Assembly (NCBI GenBank): GCA_002425415.1
Contig: DIMG01000008.1
Coordinates: 446-44,041, forward strand
DNA length: 43,596 nt
Origin: Micavibrio sp. UBA5572
GTDB lineage: Bacteria; Pseudomonadota; Alphaproteobacteria; Micavibrionales; Micavibrionaceae
Direction of reading: 5' to 3'
Part shown: positions 17,441-24,364 of the stretch, piece after piece
Numbering within the stretch: the first letter of the stretch is position 1
How the letters are laid out: the number at the start of each line of letters is the position of its first letter
Translations under genes and position numbers: made by a program
The notes under the pieces: model-generated
Databases searched by the model: none
The model's input: only the letters and a program-made list of their open reading frames with translations
Told to the model about the DNA's origin: nothing

Positions 17441-17543
17441 GTTCTTCTATAGCCTTTCCAATTAATTTTGGGGACAGGTTCAGGTTTATTTTGCCAAATG
17501 GCCTCATCCTATTGTAAACTATAGGGTATGTGGTCGCTATTCT

Positions 17544-17559
17544 TGAAAATCGATTTTCA
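17544..17559. promoter_or_regulatory. 16-bp perfect palindrome, operator-like
   Basis: TGAAAATCGATTTTCA is a perfect inverted repeat without a spacer. It lies 31 bp before the preferred start codon (17591) of the secreted Cys-rich protein, just where a transcription factor would sit over or next to a promoter. Confidence 0.45.
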
Positions 17560-17590
17560 GGGAGTTCTTTACAGGTTTGGGAGTGGAATT

Positions 17591-18346
17591 ATGGTGTTTT
17601 TTGGTCTTTGTCGTCAATTGGTCGTTTTTGCCGCTTTATTTGGCAGTTTGATGCTTTTCAACCCTATTCTTGCTTCTGCTGCCGTGATTGACGAAGCTTG
17701 CGATTCCGCTTTTATGGATAAAATGAAAGAACGCGCCTGGATGGAAGCCCAACGCGAAATCATGATTAACCAGACAATGGTCTGGAAGCCTGATAGTGTT
17801 CTCGCGCTCGGGTGCTATGAACAGTGGATCGGAGCGATTAAAGTTTCCTTCTCAAAAGATAGCGGGGCAGGCCTTACTGATGTAAAAACGCAGGCAACAA
17901 CCTATCTGTCAGCGGCGTTCCCCCATACGCTTGGTGGCGGCAACGGAACAGGATCGAACACCAGCAAATGCTCGAATATTAATGACTTGTGGAAGCAAGC
18001 CCAATGTAAGAATCTGAATTTGTCACAAATTTTGACACTCAAAGACATCAGTGGGAATGATCCGCGGCAAAAACCTGCCGCATGTGGCAGCACAGGGTCA
18101 TGGGGAACTCCTGTCTCGACAATGGCTGCTGTTGGCTTGGGGGCTCCATTCGATTCCATGAATCTCTTTACCAGCGTTGTGGCTCCTCTTTCCGAAGTTA
18201 CCTCCGGTAAATGTTCGGCAGGTATTCCAACCGGTGTCTTTATCGGTGGAGGATCAAATCCGGAAGTTGTTTGCCCAAATCCGGGATGTTCTCCGACTGG
18301 TACATCAACACCTAAATGCTGTAAATCAGGAACATCAAGCTGTTAG
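17591..18346 (+). CDS. Secreted Cys-rich protein, unrecognised
   Basis: The product of about 251 residues begins with a long hydrophobic signal (VFFGLCRQLVVFAALFGSL, then ASAA as likely cleavage site). The mature part has about 11 cysteines, including CPNPGC and a KCCKS close to the end, so it is probably exported and disulphide-bonded. Residues after the signal (DEACDSAFMDKMKERAWMEA) look helical; the C-terminal half is rich in Gly, Ser, Thr and Pro. I do not recognise the family. GGGAG seven bases before the ATG at 17591 supports this start; the frame is open back to 17528, but that would place a palindrome inside the coding region and add 21 residues before the signal. Confidence 0.75.
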   Translation: MVFFGLCRQLVVFAALFGSLMLFNPILASAAVIDEACDSAFMDKMKERAWMEAQREIMINQTMVWKPDSVLALGCYEQWIGAIKVSFSKDSGAGLTDVKTQATTYLSAAFPHTLGGGNGTGSNTSKCSNINDLWKQAQCKNLNLSQILTLKDISGNDPRQKPAACGSTGSWGTPVSTMAAVGLGAPFDSMNLFTSVVAPLSEVTSGKCSAGIPTGVFIGGGSNPEVVCPNPGCSPTGTSTPKCCKSGTSSC

Positions 18347-18403
18347 GTGCGTTGTTTCTAAGGCAATCCAGAACCCAAACTATAGCTCTTGGATTTATTG
18401 CTC

Positions 18404-18427
18404 TCAGGCTCTATAAATAGAGCCTGA
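18404..18427 (+). terminator. Stem-loop after the Cys-rich gene
   Basis: A perfect 10-bp stem TCAGGCTCTA/TAGAGCCTGA with a TAAA loop is followed by AGCATTTTAG. The T-tract is short, so termination may be weak; the hairpin separates the Cys-rich gene from waaA and could also act in the waaA leader. Confidence 0.5.
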
Positions 18428-18451
18428 AGCATTTTAGGAGAGTTTTTACGT

Positions 18452-19771
18452 ATGAGCCTGTTCTGGTTTTATAAAAAAGCCATGACGATAAGCGAACCTC
18501 TGATTCGTGGGTTGATTAACCGTCGGGTCAGGCAAGGCAAAGAAGATCCCGATCGGATTCAGGAACGTTTCGGGCAGGCTTCTTGTGCGCGGCCTTCGGG
18601 AACGTTGATGTGGGTTCATGTTGCCAGTGTGGGCGAAGCCTTATCAGTTTTGACGATGATCGATATTTTTCTTCAACAAAATCCCGATGCGCATGTCCTG
18701 ATTACAACCATCACCAAAACTGCGGCTCTCCTTTTGGATAAACGCCTTCCCGACCGTGCCTTTCATCAATATCTTCCTGTTGACCGACCCAAATGGGTCA
18801 GATATTTTCTGGATCACTGGAAACCGGATATCGTGTTATGGGCAGAATCCGAATTATGGCCGTTTATGATTGCAGAGCTTGGGAAGCGTCGCTTGCCTGT
18901 GGCTTTGTTGAATGCCCGTCTGTCACCACAATCTTTTAAAAACTGGACTCGCGCACGGACGCTTGCTGAAAAACTTCTTTCCTCTTTTACGGTTATCATG
19001 ACCCAAACCGAACGTGACAAAGAGTATTTCGATGCGTTGGGTGGGCGCAGTGTGGTTGTGACCGATAATATCAAGTATTGCGCCCCTCCTCTTCCTTGTT
19101 CCCCTGATGACCTCGCGCAACTTCGGGAGGCCATCGGGCAACGTCCTGCCTGGGTTTATGCCAGCACGCATCAAGGAGAAGAAGAGCTCGCCCTTGAGGT
19201 TCATCGCGCCCTCGTAAAAAAGCTGCCGGATTTATTGACGATTGTTATTCCTCGTCATCCTGAGCGCGCGGCAGGGATTGAATCGTTTTATAAAGAACAC
19301 GGTGTCATGACCGGAATAAAAAGTAAAAACAATATTCCGACCTCTGCCATGGATATGTATGTTGTCGATCAGATGGGAGAGCTCGGGCTTTTTTACCGTG
19401 TTGCACCTCTTGCCTGTATTGGTCGCAGTTTCAGCGATGATGGCGGTGGAGGGCATAATCCATTGGAGGCAGCCTTACTCGGCTGTGCTGTTTTACATGG
19501 CCCCCACATCCAGAATCTTCAGGAAATTTTTGACCAGATGGATCGTGCCGGAGCGGCTGTTCCGGTTGCCCACCGGAATGATTTGGCACATGCTCTTCTG
19601 GAATTTTTAAAAAATCCGGAACGATTAAGCCAACAACAACGGGTCGGATATGATTTTGCTGTTAGCAAATCCCATATTCTTTCGCGCGTTATCCAAGAGC
19701 TTGAACCGATTTTTCTTTTGGCGCATTTGCCTGTGCTCCGGCATACCGAACAGGAGATTATTACCCCATGA
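18452..19771 (+). CDS. waaA: 3-deoxy-D-manno-octulosonic acid transferase (WaaA/KdtA)
   Basis: WaaA adds Kdo to lipid IV-A at the inner membrane, starting the lipopolysaccharide core. An N-terminal anchor is followed by the acceptor-binding WVHVASVGEAL with the catalytic Glu, then LITTITKTAA, DHWKPDIVLWAESELWP, and the donor-binding C-terminal domain with YASTHQGEEE, VIPRHPERA and GGHNPLEAALLGCAVLHGP (in part: GHNPLEAALLG). Length 439 is typical. GGAGAG precedes the ATG by about 11 bases. It overlaps lpxK by four bases (ATGA), making waaA-lpxK-lpxL a compact lipid A operon. Confidence 0.96.
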   Translation: MSLFWFYKKAMTISEPLIRGLINRRVRQGKEDPDRIQERFGQASCARPSGTLMWVHVASVGEALSVLTMIDIFLQQNPDAHVLITTITKTAALLLDKRLPDRAFHQYLPVDRPKWVRYFLDHWKPDIVLWAESELWPFMIAELGKRRLPVALLNARLSPQSFKNWTRARTLAEKLLSSFTVIMTQTERDKEYFDALGGRSVVVTDNIKYCAPPLPCSPDDLAQLREAIGQRPAWVYASTHQGEEELALEVHRALVKKLPDLLTIVIPRHPERAAGIESFYKEHGVMTGIKSKNNIPTSAMDMYVVDQMGELGLFYRVAPLACIGRSFSDDGGGGHNPLEAALLGCAVLHGPHIQNLQEIFDQMDRAGAAVPVAHRNDLAHALLEFLKNPERLSQQQRVGYDFAVSKSHILSRVIQELEPIFLLAHLPVLRHTEQEIITP

Positions 19772-20751
19772 AAACGCCATCCTTCTGGTATCAAAAAACA
19801 AACTCGGTGTTATCGACTGTTCTTGACCCGCTGTCCTTGGTTTACCAAGCCCTTTCCAATCGGCATAAGGCGCGGTCTACGCCCCGAAAATCATCAATCC
19901 CCGTTTTATGCATTGGCAATATTGTTGCGGGAGGCAGTGGAAAGACACCTGTTGCGATTGCCTTGTTCCAACTGATCCAAAGCCATCAATTGTTTTTATC
20001 GCCCGCTTTTCTGACGCGTGGTTATCTTGGCAAAATCGCGGGGCCAGAGCGCGTTGACCTGTCTCATGATCCGGTTATGTGGGGGGATGAAGCTTTACTT
20101 TTGGCAAAATATGCGCCCACTATTGTGTCCAAAGATCGTTGGGCGGGGGCTGAATATGCTAAAGATACAGGAGCTGATGTGATTATCCTTGATGATGGTC
20201 TTCAGAATTATTCTTTACAAAAAGATCTGAGCTTTTGTGTTATTGACGGTTATATGGGGTTTGGAAACGGCAAGATTATGCCCGCAGGGCCATTGCGCCA
20301 AAACCTCGAGAACGGATTTTCCGGTGTTGATGCGGTTATTCTGATCGGGGAGGATTTAAGTGAAAGCAAATCCTGCATCCCTGCGCATCTTCCTGTTTTT
20401 ACGGCAAAATTGGCGGCGCGGAATTTATCCGATCTTCCGGTACAAGTTCCCTATCTCGGGTTTTGTGGGTTAGGTACGCCAGAGAAATTCAAAAAAACTT
20501 TACTTGATTGCGGGTTAAACATTATCCGGTTTGAATCGTTCGCAGATCATCATGCCTATACGATGGATGATATGACCCGTCTGATTCATCTGGCGTTGGA
20601 CGAGAATGCTCGATTGATTACAACGGAAAAAGATTTTGTACGCTTGCCGGATTTTTATCAAAAATCGATGATCGATACTCTGTTGGTTGATATTCAATTT
20701 GATGCGCCCGAACAGATGGTTCAATTTATGAAAGACCGATTGGCTCAATGA
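19768..20751 (+). CDS. lpxK: Tetraacyldisaccharide 4'-kinase (LpxK)
   Basis: LpxK phosphorylates the 4'-position of the lipid A disaccharide to give lipid IV-A. The Walker A motif is GGSGKTPVAI, preceded by PVLCIGNIVAG. Further family blocks are FLTRGYLGKIAGPERVDL (in part), WGDEALLLAKYAPTIVSKDR, VIILDDGLQN and GPLRQNL. The C-terminal HHAYTMDDM and TTEKDFVRLP match the family. The protein has 327 residues, as usual. It overlaps waaA upstream and lpxL downstream by four bases each. In the pathway it precedes WaaA and LpxL, which act on its product. Confidence 0.96.
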   Translation: MKTPSFWYQKTNSVLSTVLDPLSLVYQALSNRHKARSTPRKSSIPVLCIGNIVAGGSGKTPVAIALFQLIQSHQLFLSPAFLTRGYLGKIAGPERVDLSHDPVMWGDEALLLAKYAPTIVSKDRWAGAEYAKDTGADVIILDDGLQNYSLQKDLSFCVIDGYMGFGNGKIMPAGPLRQNLENGFSGVDAVILIGEDLSESKSCIPAHLPVFTAKLAARNLSDLPVQVPYLGFCGLGTPEKFKKTLLDCGLNIIRFESFADHHAYTMDDMTRLIHLALDENARLITTEKDFVRLPDFYQKSMIDTLLVDIQFDAPEQMVQFMKDRLAQ

Positions 20752-21593
20752 AAAAATTCCGTTACATTGTTGAGGCTGTGATTGTCCGCACGCTGATCTT
20801 TCTATTCGGGCTTATACCACCTGCTAGATCTTCCAATATCGGTGGAGGTCTTGCAGGGTTTATCGGCTCCCGCCTATCCGCCAGCCGCAAAGCCGAACGC
20901 CATATCCAAAGCGCTCTTCACACTGATGTCCAAGAAACCAAACAGATTGTCCGTGGCATGTGGGACAATATCGGGCGTGGATTTGCTGAATATCCGCATT
21001 TGCCTTTTATCTTTAAAAATTATGTCGACCTGATAGGGCAAGACAATTTTGAACCCACATTGCGGGATAAAAATACTCCGGCTATTTTCTTTTCTGCTCA
21101 TTTGGCAAACTGGGAAATCGCAGCCCCCGCAGTTCATCAAGCTGGCGTTGATGTCGATCTGATTTATCGCGCTCCCAACAATCCATATGTCGAGGCCATT
21201 TTACAACGTTGCCGCAGTATGGACGGGACGTTGCGAACTTATCCAAAATCTGCATCTGGAATGCGTCAGGTGCTGATTGCCATGAAACAAGGGCGGCGCA
21301 TTGGTATCCTGATTGACCAGAAATATAATCAAGGTGTCGAGGCCAATTTTTTCGAGCAGCCCGCCATGACATCCCTGGCATTTATCCAGCTTGCCAAAAA
21401 ATTCCAATGTCCGCTCTATCCCGTTCGGGTTGAACGCATTGACGGTGTCCATTTCAAAGTCAGTGTTCTGCCGTCTCTGGATATTCGCAAAGATGACCAG
21501 ACCTTGCTCCGTGAAGCGCATGATATTCTGGAGAGCTGGATTTCCGAACGCCCCGAGCAATGGTTGTGGCTGCATAAACGTTGGAAAAAGTAA
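20748..21593 (+). CDS. Lipid A biosynthesis acyltransferase (LpxL/HtrB family)
   Basis: This membrane acyltransferase adds a secondary acyl chain to Kdo2-lipid IV-A. The N-terminus is a membrane anchor (VIVRTLIFLFGLIPPARS). The family's HX4D/E catalytic motif is HLANWE at about residue 110, followed by YRAPNNPYVEAIL, GRRIGILIDQKYN and PVRVERIDG, and it ends WLWLHKRWK as LpxL proteins do. It is 281 residues, slightly short for the family. Whether the acyl group is a laurate, myristate or a very-long chain cannot be decided. It closes the waaA-lpxK operon with an ATGA overlap. Confidence 0.93.
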   Translation: MKKFRYIVEAVIVRTLIFLFGLIPPARSSNIGGGLAGFIGSRLSASRKAERHIQSALHTDVQETKQIVRGMWDNIGRGFAEYPHLPFIFKNYVDLIGQDNFEPTLRDKNTPAIFFSAHLANWEIAAPAVHQAGVDVDLIYRAPNNPYVEAILQRCRSMDGTLRTYPKSASGMRQVLIAMKQGRRIGILIDQKYNQGVEANFFEQPAMTSLAFIQLAKKFQCPLYPVRVERIDGVHFKVSVLPSLDIRKDDQTLLREAHDILESWISERPEQWLWLHKRWKK

Positions 21594-21611
21594 CTATTCA
21601 CGCACCCCGTC

Positions 21612-21644
21612 ATTATCTGAATCCTGAAAGGATTCTAAGATAAT
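21612..21644. terminator. Long imperfect hairpin downstream of lpxL
   Basis: ATTATCT-GAATCC (21612-21624) pairs with GGATTC-TA-AGATAAT (21630-21644) around a TGAAA loop, 13 bp of stem with a 2-nt bulge. There is no T-run, so it may be a Rho-assisted end or 3' mRNA stabiliser of the lipid A operon. Confidence 0.45.
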
Positions 21645-21660
21645 CCCTATCTGTTTTCTG

Positions 21661-21695
21661 GATTGCCGCGTCGCCTGAATGCTCCTCGCAATGAC
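21661..21695 (-). repeat. Dispersed CGTCATTGCGAG-type repeat, copy 1
   Basis: Read on the minus strand the segment starts CGTCATTGCGAGGAGC and ends GGCGACGCGGCAATC. It shares the CGTCATTGCGAG core, and a GCGA...GCAA end, with the segment at 41361-41386. The pattern belongs to a kind of short dispersed palindromic repeat known from many bacterial genomes. Confidence 0.6.
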
Positions 21696-21725
21696 GGCAG
21701 AGGTTTCTCTTTTATTTGGATCTTA

Positions 21726-21802
21726 TGGTGCGCCCGGAGGGATTCGAACCCCCGACCAAGCCGTTATGAGCGGCTTGCTCTAACCAACTGAGCTACAGGC
21801 GC
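21726..21802 (-). tRNA. tRNA with CAT anticodon (Met elongator or lysidine-modified Ile2)
   Basis: A complete 77-nt tRNA with encoded CCA. The acceptor pairs GCGCCTG with CGGGCGC, the anticodon stem AGCCG/CGGCT carries loop CTCATAA, and the T-arm has GTTCGAATC. CAT anticodons are shared by elongator Met, initiator Met and Ile2 tRNAs. The initiator is unlikely because the first base pair is G-C. The C4-G69 and C5-G68 pairs are features recognised by the lysidine synthetase TilS in E. coli Ile2, but the alphaproteobacterial Met elongator cannot be excluded. Confidence 0.92.
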
Positions 21803-21859
21803 AAACCAATGCGGTAATTAAGCCTAAAAATTCCTAAAAATCAAGGGCGGATCGTCATG

Positions 21860-24217
21860 TTAGGTATCCAAGAAGCTGCGGAGTTTTCGACTTCTGGATG
21901 GGTGTTTCAGCTTGCGCAGGGCTTTGGCTTCGATCTGTCTGATCCGTTCACGAGTGACGTTGAACTGTTGCCCGACTTCTTCAAGCGTATGATCGGTGTT
22001 CATGCCAATGCCAAAACGCATGCGCAAAACACGTTCTTCACGCGGGGTCAGCGTGGCCAGAACACGGGTGGTTGTTTCCCGCAAGTTGGACTGGATTGCA
22101 CTTTCCACAGGAAGAATTGCGTTTTTGTCCTCGATGAAATCACCCAAGGATGAGTCTTCTTCATCCCCGATTGGTGTTTCAAGAGAGACTGGTTCTTTCG
22201 CAATTTTCAAGACCTTGCGCACTTTATCGAGAGGCATGTGAAGACGAACAGCCAGTTCTTCCGGTGTCGGTTCACGACCGATTTCGTGCATCATTTGACG
22301 TGATGTCCGAACCAGTTTGTTGATGGTTTCGATCATGTGAACAGGAATACGGATTGTCCGTGCCTGATCCGCGATGGAACGGGTGATCGCCTGTCTGATC
22401 CACCATGTCGCATAGGTCGAGAATTTATATCCGCGACGATATTCGAATTTATCAACGGCTTTCATCAGGCCGATATTACCTTCTTGAATCAAGTCAAGGA
22501 ATTGCAGACCGCGATTGGTGTATTTCTTGGCGATAGAAATCACGAGACGCAAATTGGCTTCGATCATTTCTTTTTTCGCACGGTTTGATTCACGGTCGCC
22601 TTTTTGAACGGTCGTGACAATCCGTTTGTATTCCATCAATGGCAGACTGGATTCAGCAACGATTGCATCGATCTGGTCTCGGATCGCACCGACATCATCG
22701 GAATGGCGTTCAAGGAACTTGTCCCATCCTTTTCCGGTGAGCTTTTGCGAGTTTACTTTCCAGTTACCCACCAGCAATGTGTCTTCGTATTTTTTCAAGA
22801 ACTCTTCACGGGTTACGCCGCAATCAATGGACAGGCGCATCATACGACCTTCAAGAGACACCAAATCACGGTTCATCTTGTAAAGACGTTCGATCAACTG
22901 GTCGATCCGAGCGGCGTGCAAACGCACTTCGTTCATCAAGCCAACCATTTCCAATTTGACCGCGTCATATTTTTTGATGATGGCAGGAGTTGCCGATTTA
23001 CCGGCTTCAATTTTTTCAAGCTGGGCTTTTTGAAGTTTTTTGTATGTTTTCTTGATTTGTTCGAAAATCGGAAAAACTTTCGGTGCTAATTCAGCTTCCA
23101 TCGCGGCCAAAGAAATCGAATTGTCATCGCCATCTTCGCTCGAACTATCGTCGCCTTCTTCCCCTTCCGGATTCGATGTTTCTTCTTCTCCGGCTTTCTT
23201 TTCTTTTTCTTTTTGCTTTTCTTTTACAACAGGAGGGGTCGCAGGTTTTGGTGTTGCGTTTGCGCCGTCGCCCGTCCCATCAAAAGCGTTGTCTCCGCCG
23301 TATGTTGCGTCAAGGTCAATCACTTCGCGCAGCAGGATGTCACCTTTCAACAAGGCTTCATACCAGGCAATAATCGATTCAATGGCAAGGGGGGCTTCGC
23401 AAATCCCACCAATCATGGTTTCACGGCCAGCTTCGATCCGTTTGGCGATTGCAATTTCGCCTTCACGGGATAGCAGTTCAACCGTTCCCATTTCACGCAG
23501 ATACATCCGAACAGGATCATCTGTCCGTCCGGTATCATCATCGGAAATGTTCCCGCCGCTTGCGTATTCTTCTTCGCCTTCGTTGGATTCCTTGGCTTCG
23601 GGCTGATCACCTTCTTCAGTGACATCATCCGATCCATCGACCATCTGGACACCTGAATCAGAAATTGCAGCCATTGCGTCTTCGATCTGGTCTGATGAGA
23701 ATTCTTCAGCAGGAAGCAAATTGTTCAGGTCATCATAAGTGACGTAGCCTTGCTCTTTCCCTTTGGAAATCAGCTTTTTGACAATTTTTTCAAGATCGCC
23801 TTTTTGCCCTGTGGTCATGGCCAATTCAGCAGGCGGTTTTTTATCAACCTGCTTTTTTGCCTTTGCTGATATCTTTTTAGCACTTTCACTCTTTTTTACT
23901 GAGGATTTCGCTGCTGCTTTTTCTGCGGTGGCCGTTTTAGTTTTTGGCATGTTATCTGTCTGACTCTGTGTTTGAATTTTTGGAGTAGCTTTATTTTTCT
24001 TATTATTTGTTTCTTTTGGGTCTGGCTTTTTTGGTGCGGATTTTTTAGCCGTTACTTTTTTGGCATCACTCTTTTTCTCGACAGCTTTTTTTACTGGTTT
24101 CGTCGCAGATTTTGCAGGTGCTTTAACCGCTTTCTTTTTCGAATCCGTTGTCTTGGCTTTGGCTGTTGTTTTTGCCGCCTGTTTTAAAGGTGTCTTTGAT
24201 TTATTTTTTGCCGCCAT
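21860..24217 (-). CDS. rpoD: Principal sigma factor RpoD (sigma-70) with long Lys/Ala-rich N-terminal tail
   Basis: RpoD directs RNA polymerase to housekeeping promoters. After a tail of about 130 residues made of Lys, Ala, Thr, Ser and Pro, region 1.1 starts (DLEKIVKKLISKGKEQGYVTYDDL). Region 1.2 has DDPVRMYLREMGTVELLSREGE, followed by a non-conserved region with a very acidic stretch (EGEEGDDSSSEDGDD). Region 2 contains DLIQEGNIGLMKAVDKFEYR and YATWWIRQAITRSIADQ; region 4 contains TLEEVGQQFNVTRERIRQIEAKALRKL. At 785 residues it is longer than most alphaproteobacterial RpoD (about 620-680). A later in-frame ATG at 23950 is possible, so the tail may be partly untranslated. It follows dnaG by 146 bp. 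Confidence 0.96.
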   Translation of the reverse strand: MAAKNKSKTPLKQAAKTTAKAKTTDSKKKAVKAPAKSATKPVKKAVEKKSDAKKVTAKKSAPKKPDPKETNNKKNKATPKIQTQSQTDNMPKTKTATAEKAAAKSSVKKSESAKKISAKAKKQVDKKPPAELAMTTGQKGDLEKIVKKLISKGKEQGYVTYDDLNNLLPAEEFSSDQIEDAMAAISDSGVQMVDGSDDVTEEGDQPEAKESNEGEEEYASGGNISDDDTGRTDDPVRMYLREMGTVELLSREGEIAIAKRIEAGRETMIGGICEAPLAIESIIAWYEALLKGDILLREVIDLDATYGGDNAFDGTGDGANATPKPATPPVVKEKQKEKEKKAGEEETSNPEGEEGDDSSSEDGDDNSISLAAMEAELAPKVFPIFEQIKKTYKKLQKAQLEKIEAGKSATPAIIKKYDAVKLEMVGLMNEVRLHAARIDQLIERLYKMNRDLVSLEGRMMRLSIDCGVTREEFLKKYEDTLLVGNWKVNSQKLTGKGWDKFLERHSDDVGAIRDQIDAIVAESSLPLMEYKRIVTTVQKGDRESNRAKKEMIEANLRLVISIAKKYTNRGLQFLDLIQEGNIGLMKAVDKFEYRRGYKFSTYATWWIRQAITRSIADQARTIRIPVHMIETINKLVRTSRQMMHEIGREPTPEELAVRLHMPLDKVRKVLKIAKEPVSLETPIGDEEDSSLGDFIEDKNAILPVESAIQSNLRETTTRVLATLTPREERVLRMRFGIGMNTDHTLEEVGQQFNVTRERIRQIEAKALRKLKHPSRSRKLRSFLDT

Positions 24218-24272
24218 CGCTGCTGCCCGTTTTGCCCGTGTCTTTTCAAATCATTTCCGAAGCAACCACACA

Positions 24273-24313
24273 GAGTCCCCTTGCGACTCATCCGCCCCGA
24301 ATCGATTCGACTC
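24273..24313. promoter_or_regulatory. Cluster of five GANTC (CcrM-type) sites upstream of rpoD
   Basis: Five GANTC sequences occur in 41 bp: GAGTC 24273, GACTC 24285, GAATC 24299, GATTC 24304, GACTC 24309. The middle pair forms the palindrome CGAATCGATTCG (24298-24309). GANTC is the methylation target of CcrM in alphaproteobacteria, where methylated promoter sites recruit GcrA. The position in the dnaG-rpoD gap suggests cell-cycle or methylation-sensitive control of rpoD (inference). Confidence 0.55.
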
Positions 24314-24364
24314 GCTGATTAAACCCGATTTTGCAGAAAAAACAAAGAGGTAAGGGGGGAAAAG

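Noticed and set aside
17441..17590. Coding start of the secreted protein at 17528
   Set aside because: That start gives 21 extra residues before the signal peptide and places a 16-bp palindrome in the coding part; the ATG at 17591 has a good GGGAG site.
22604..23089. 161-residue frame opposite rpoD
   Set aside because: Antisense shadow of a conserved gene, with no start signal.
23040..23606. 188-residue Ser/Pro-rich frame opposite rpoD
   Set aside because: It is antisense to a conserved gene; its composition simply mirrors the acidic and Lys/Ala-rich RpoD segments, and it has no ribosome-binding site or recognisable motif.
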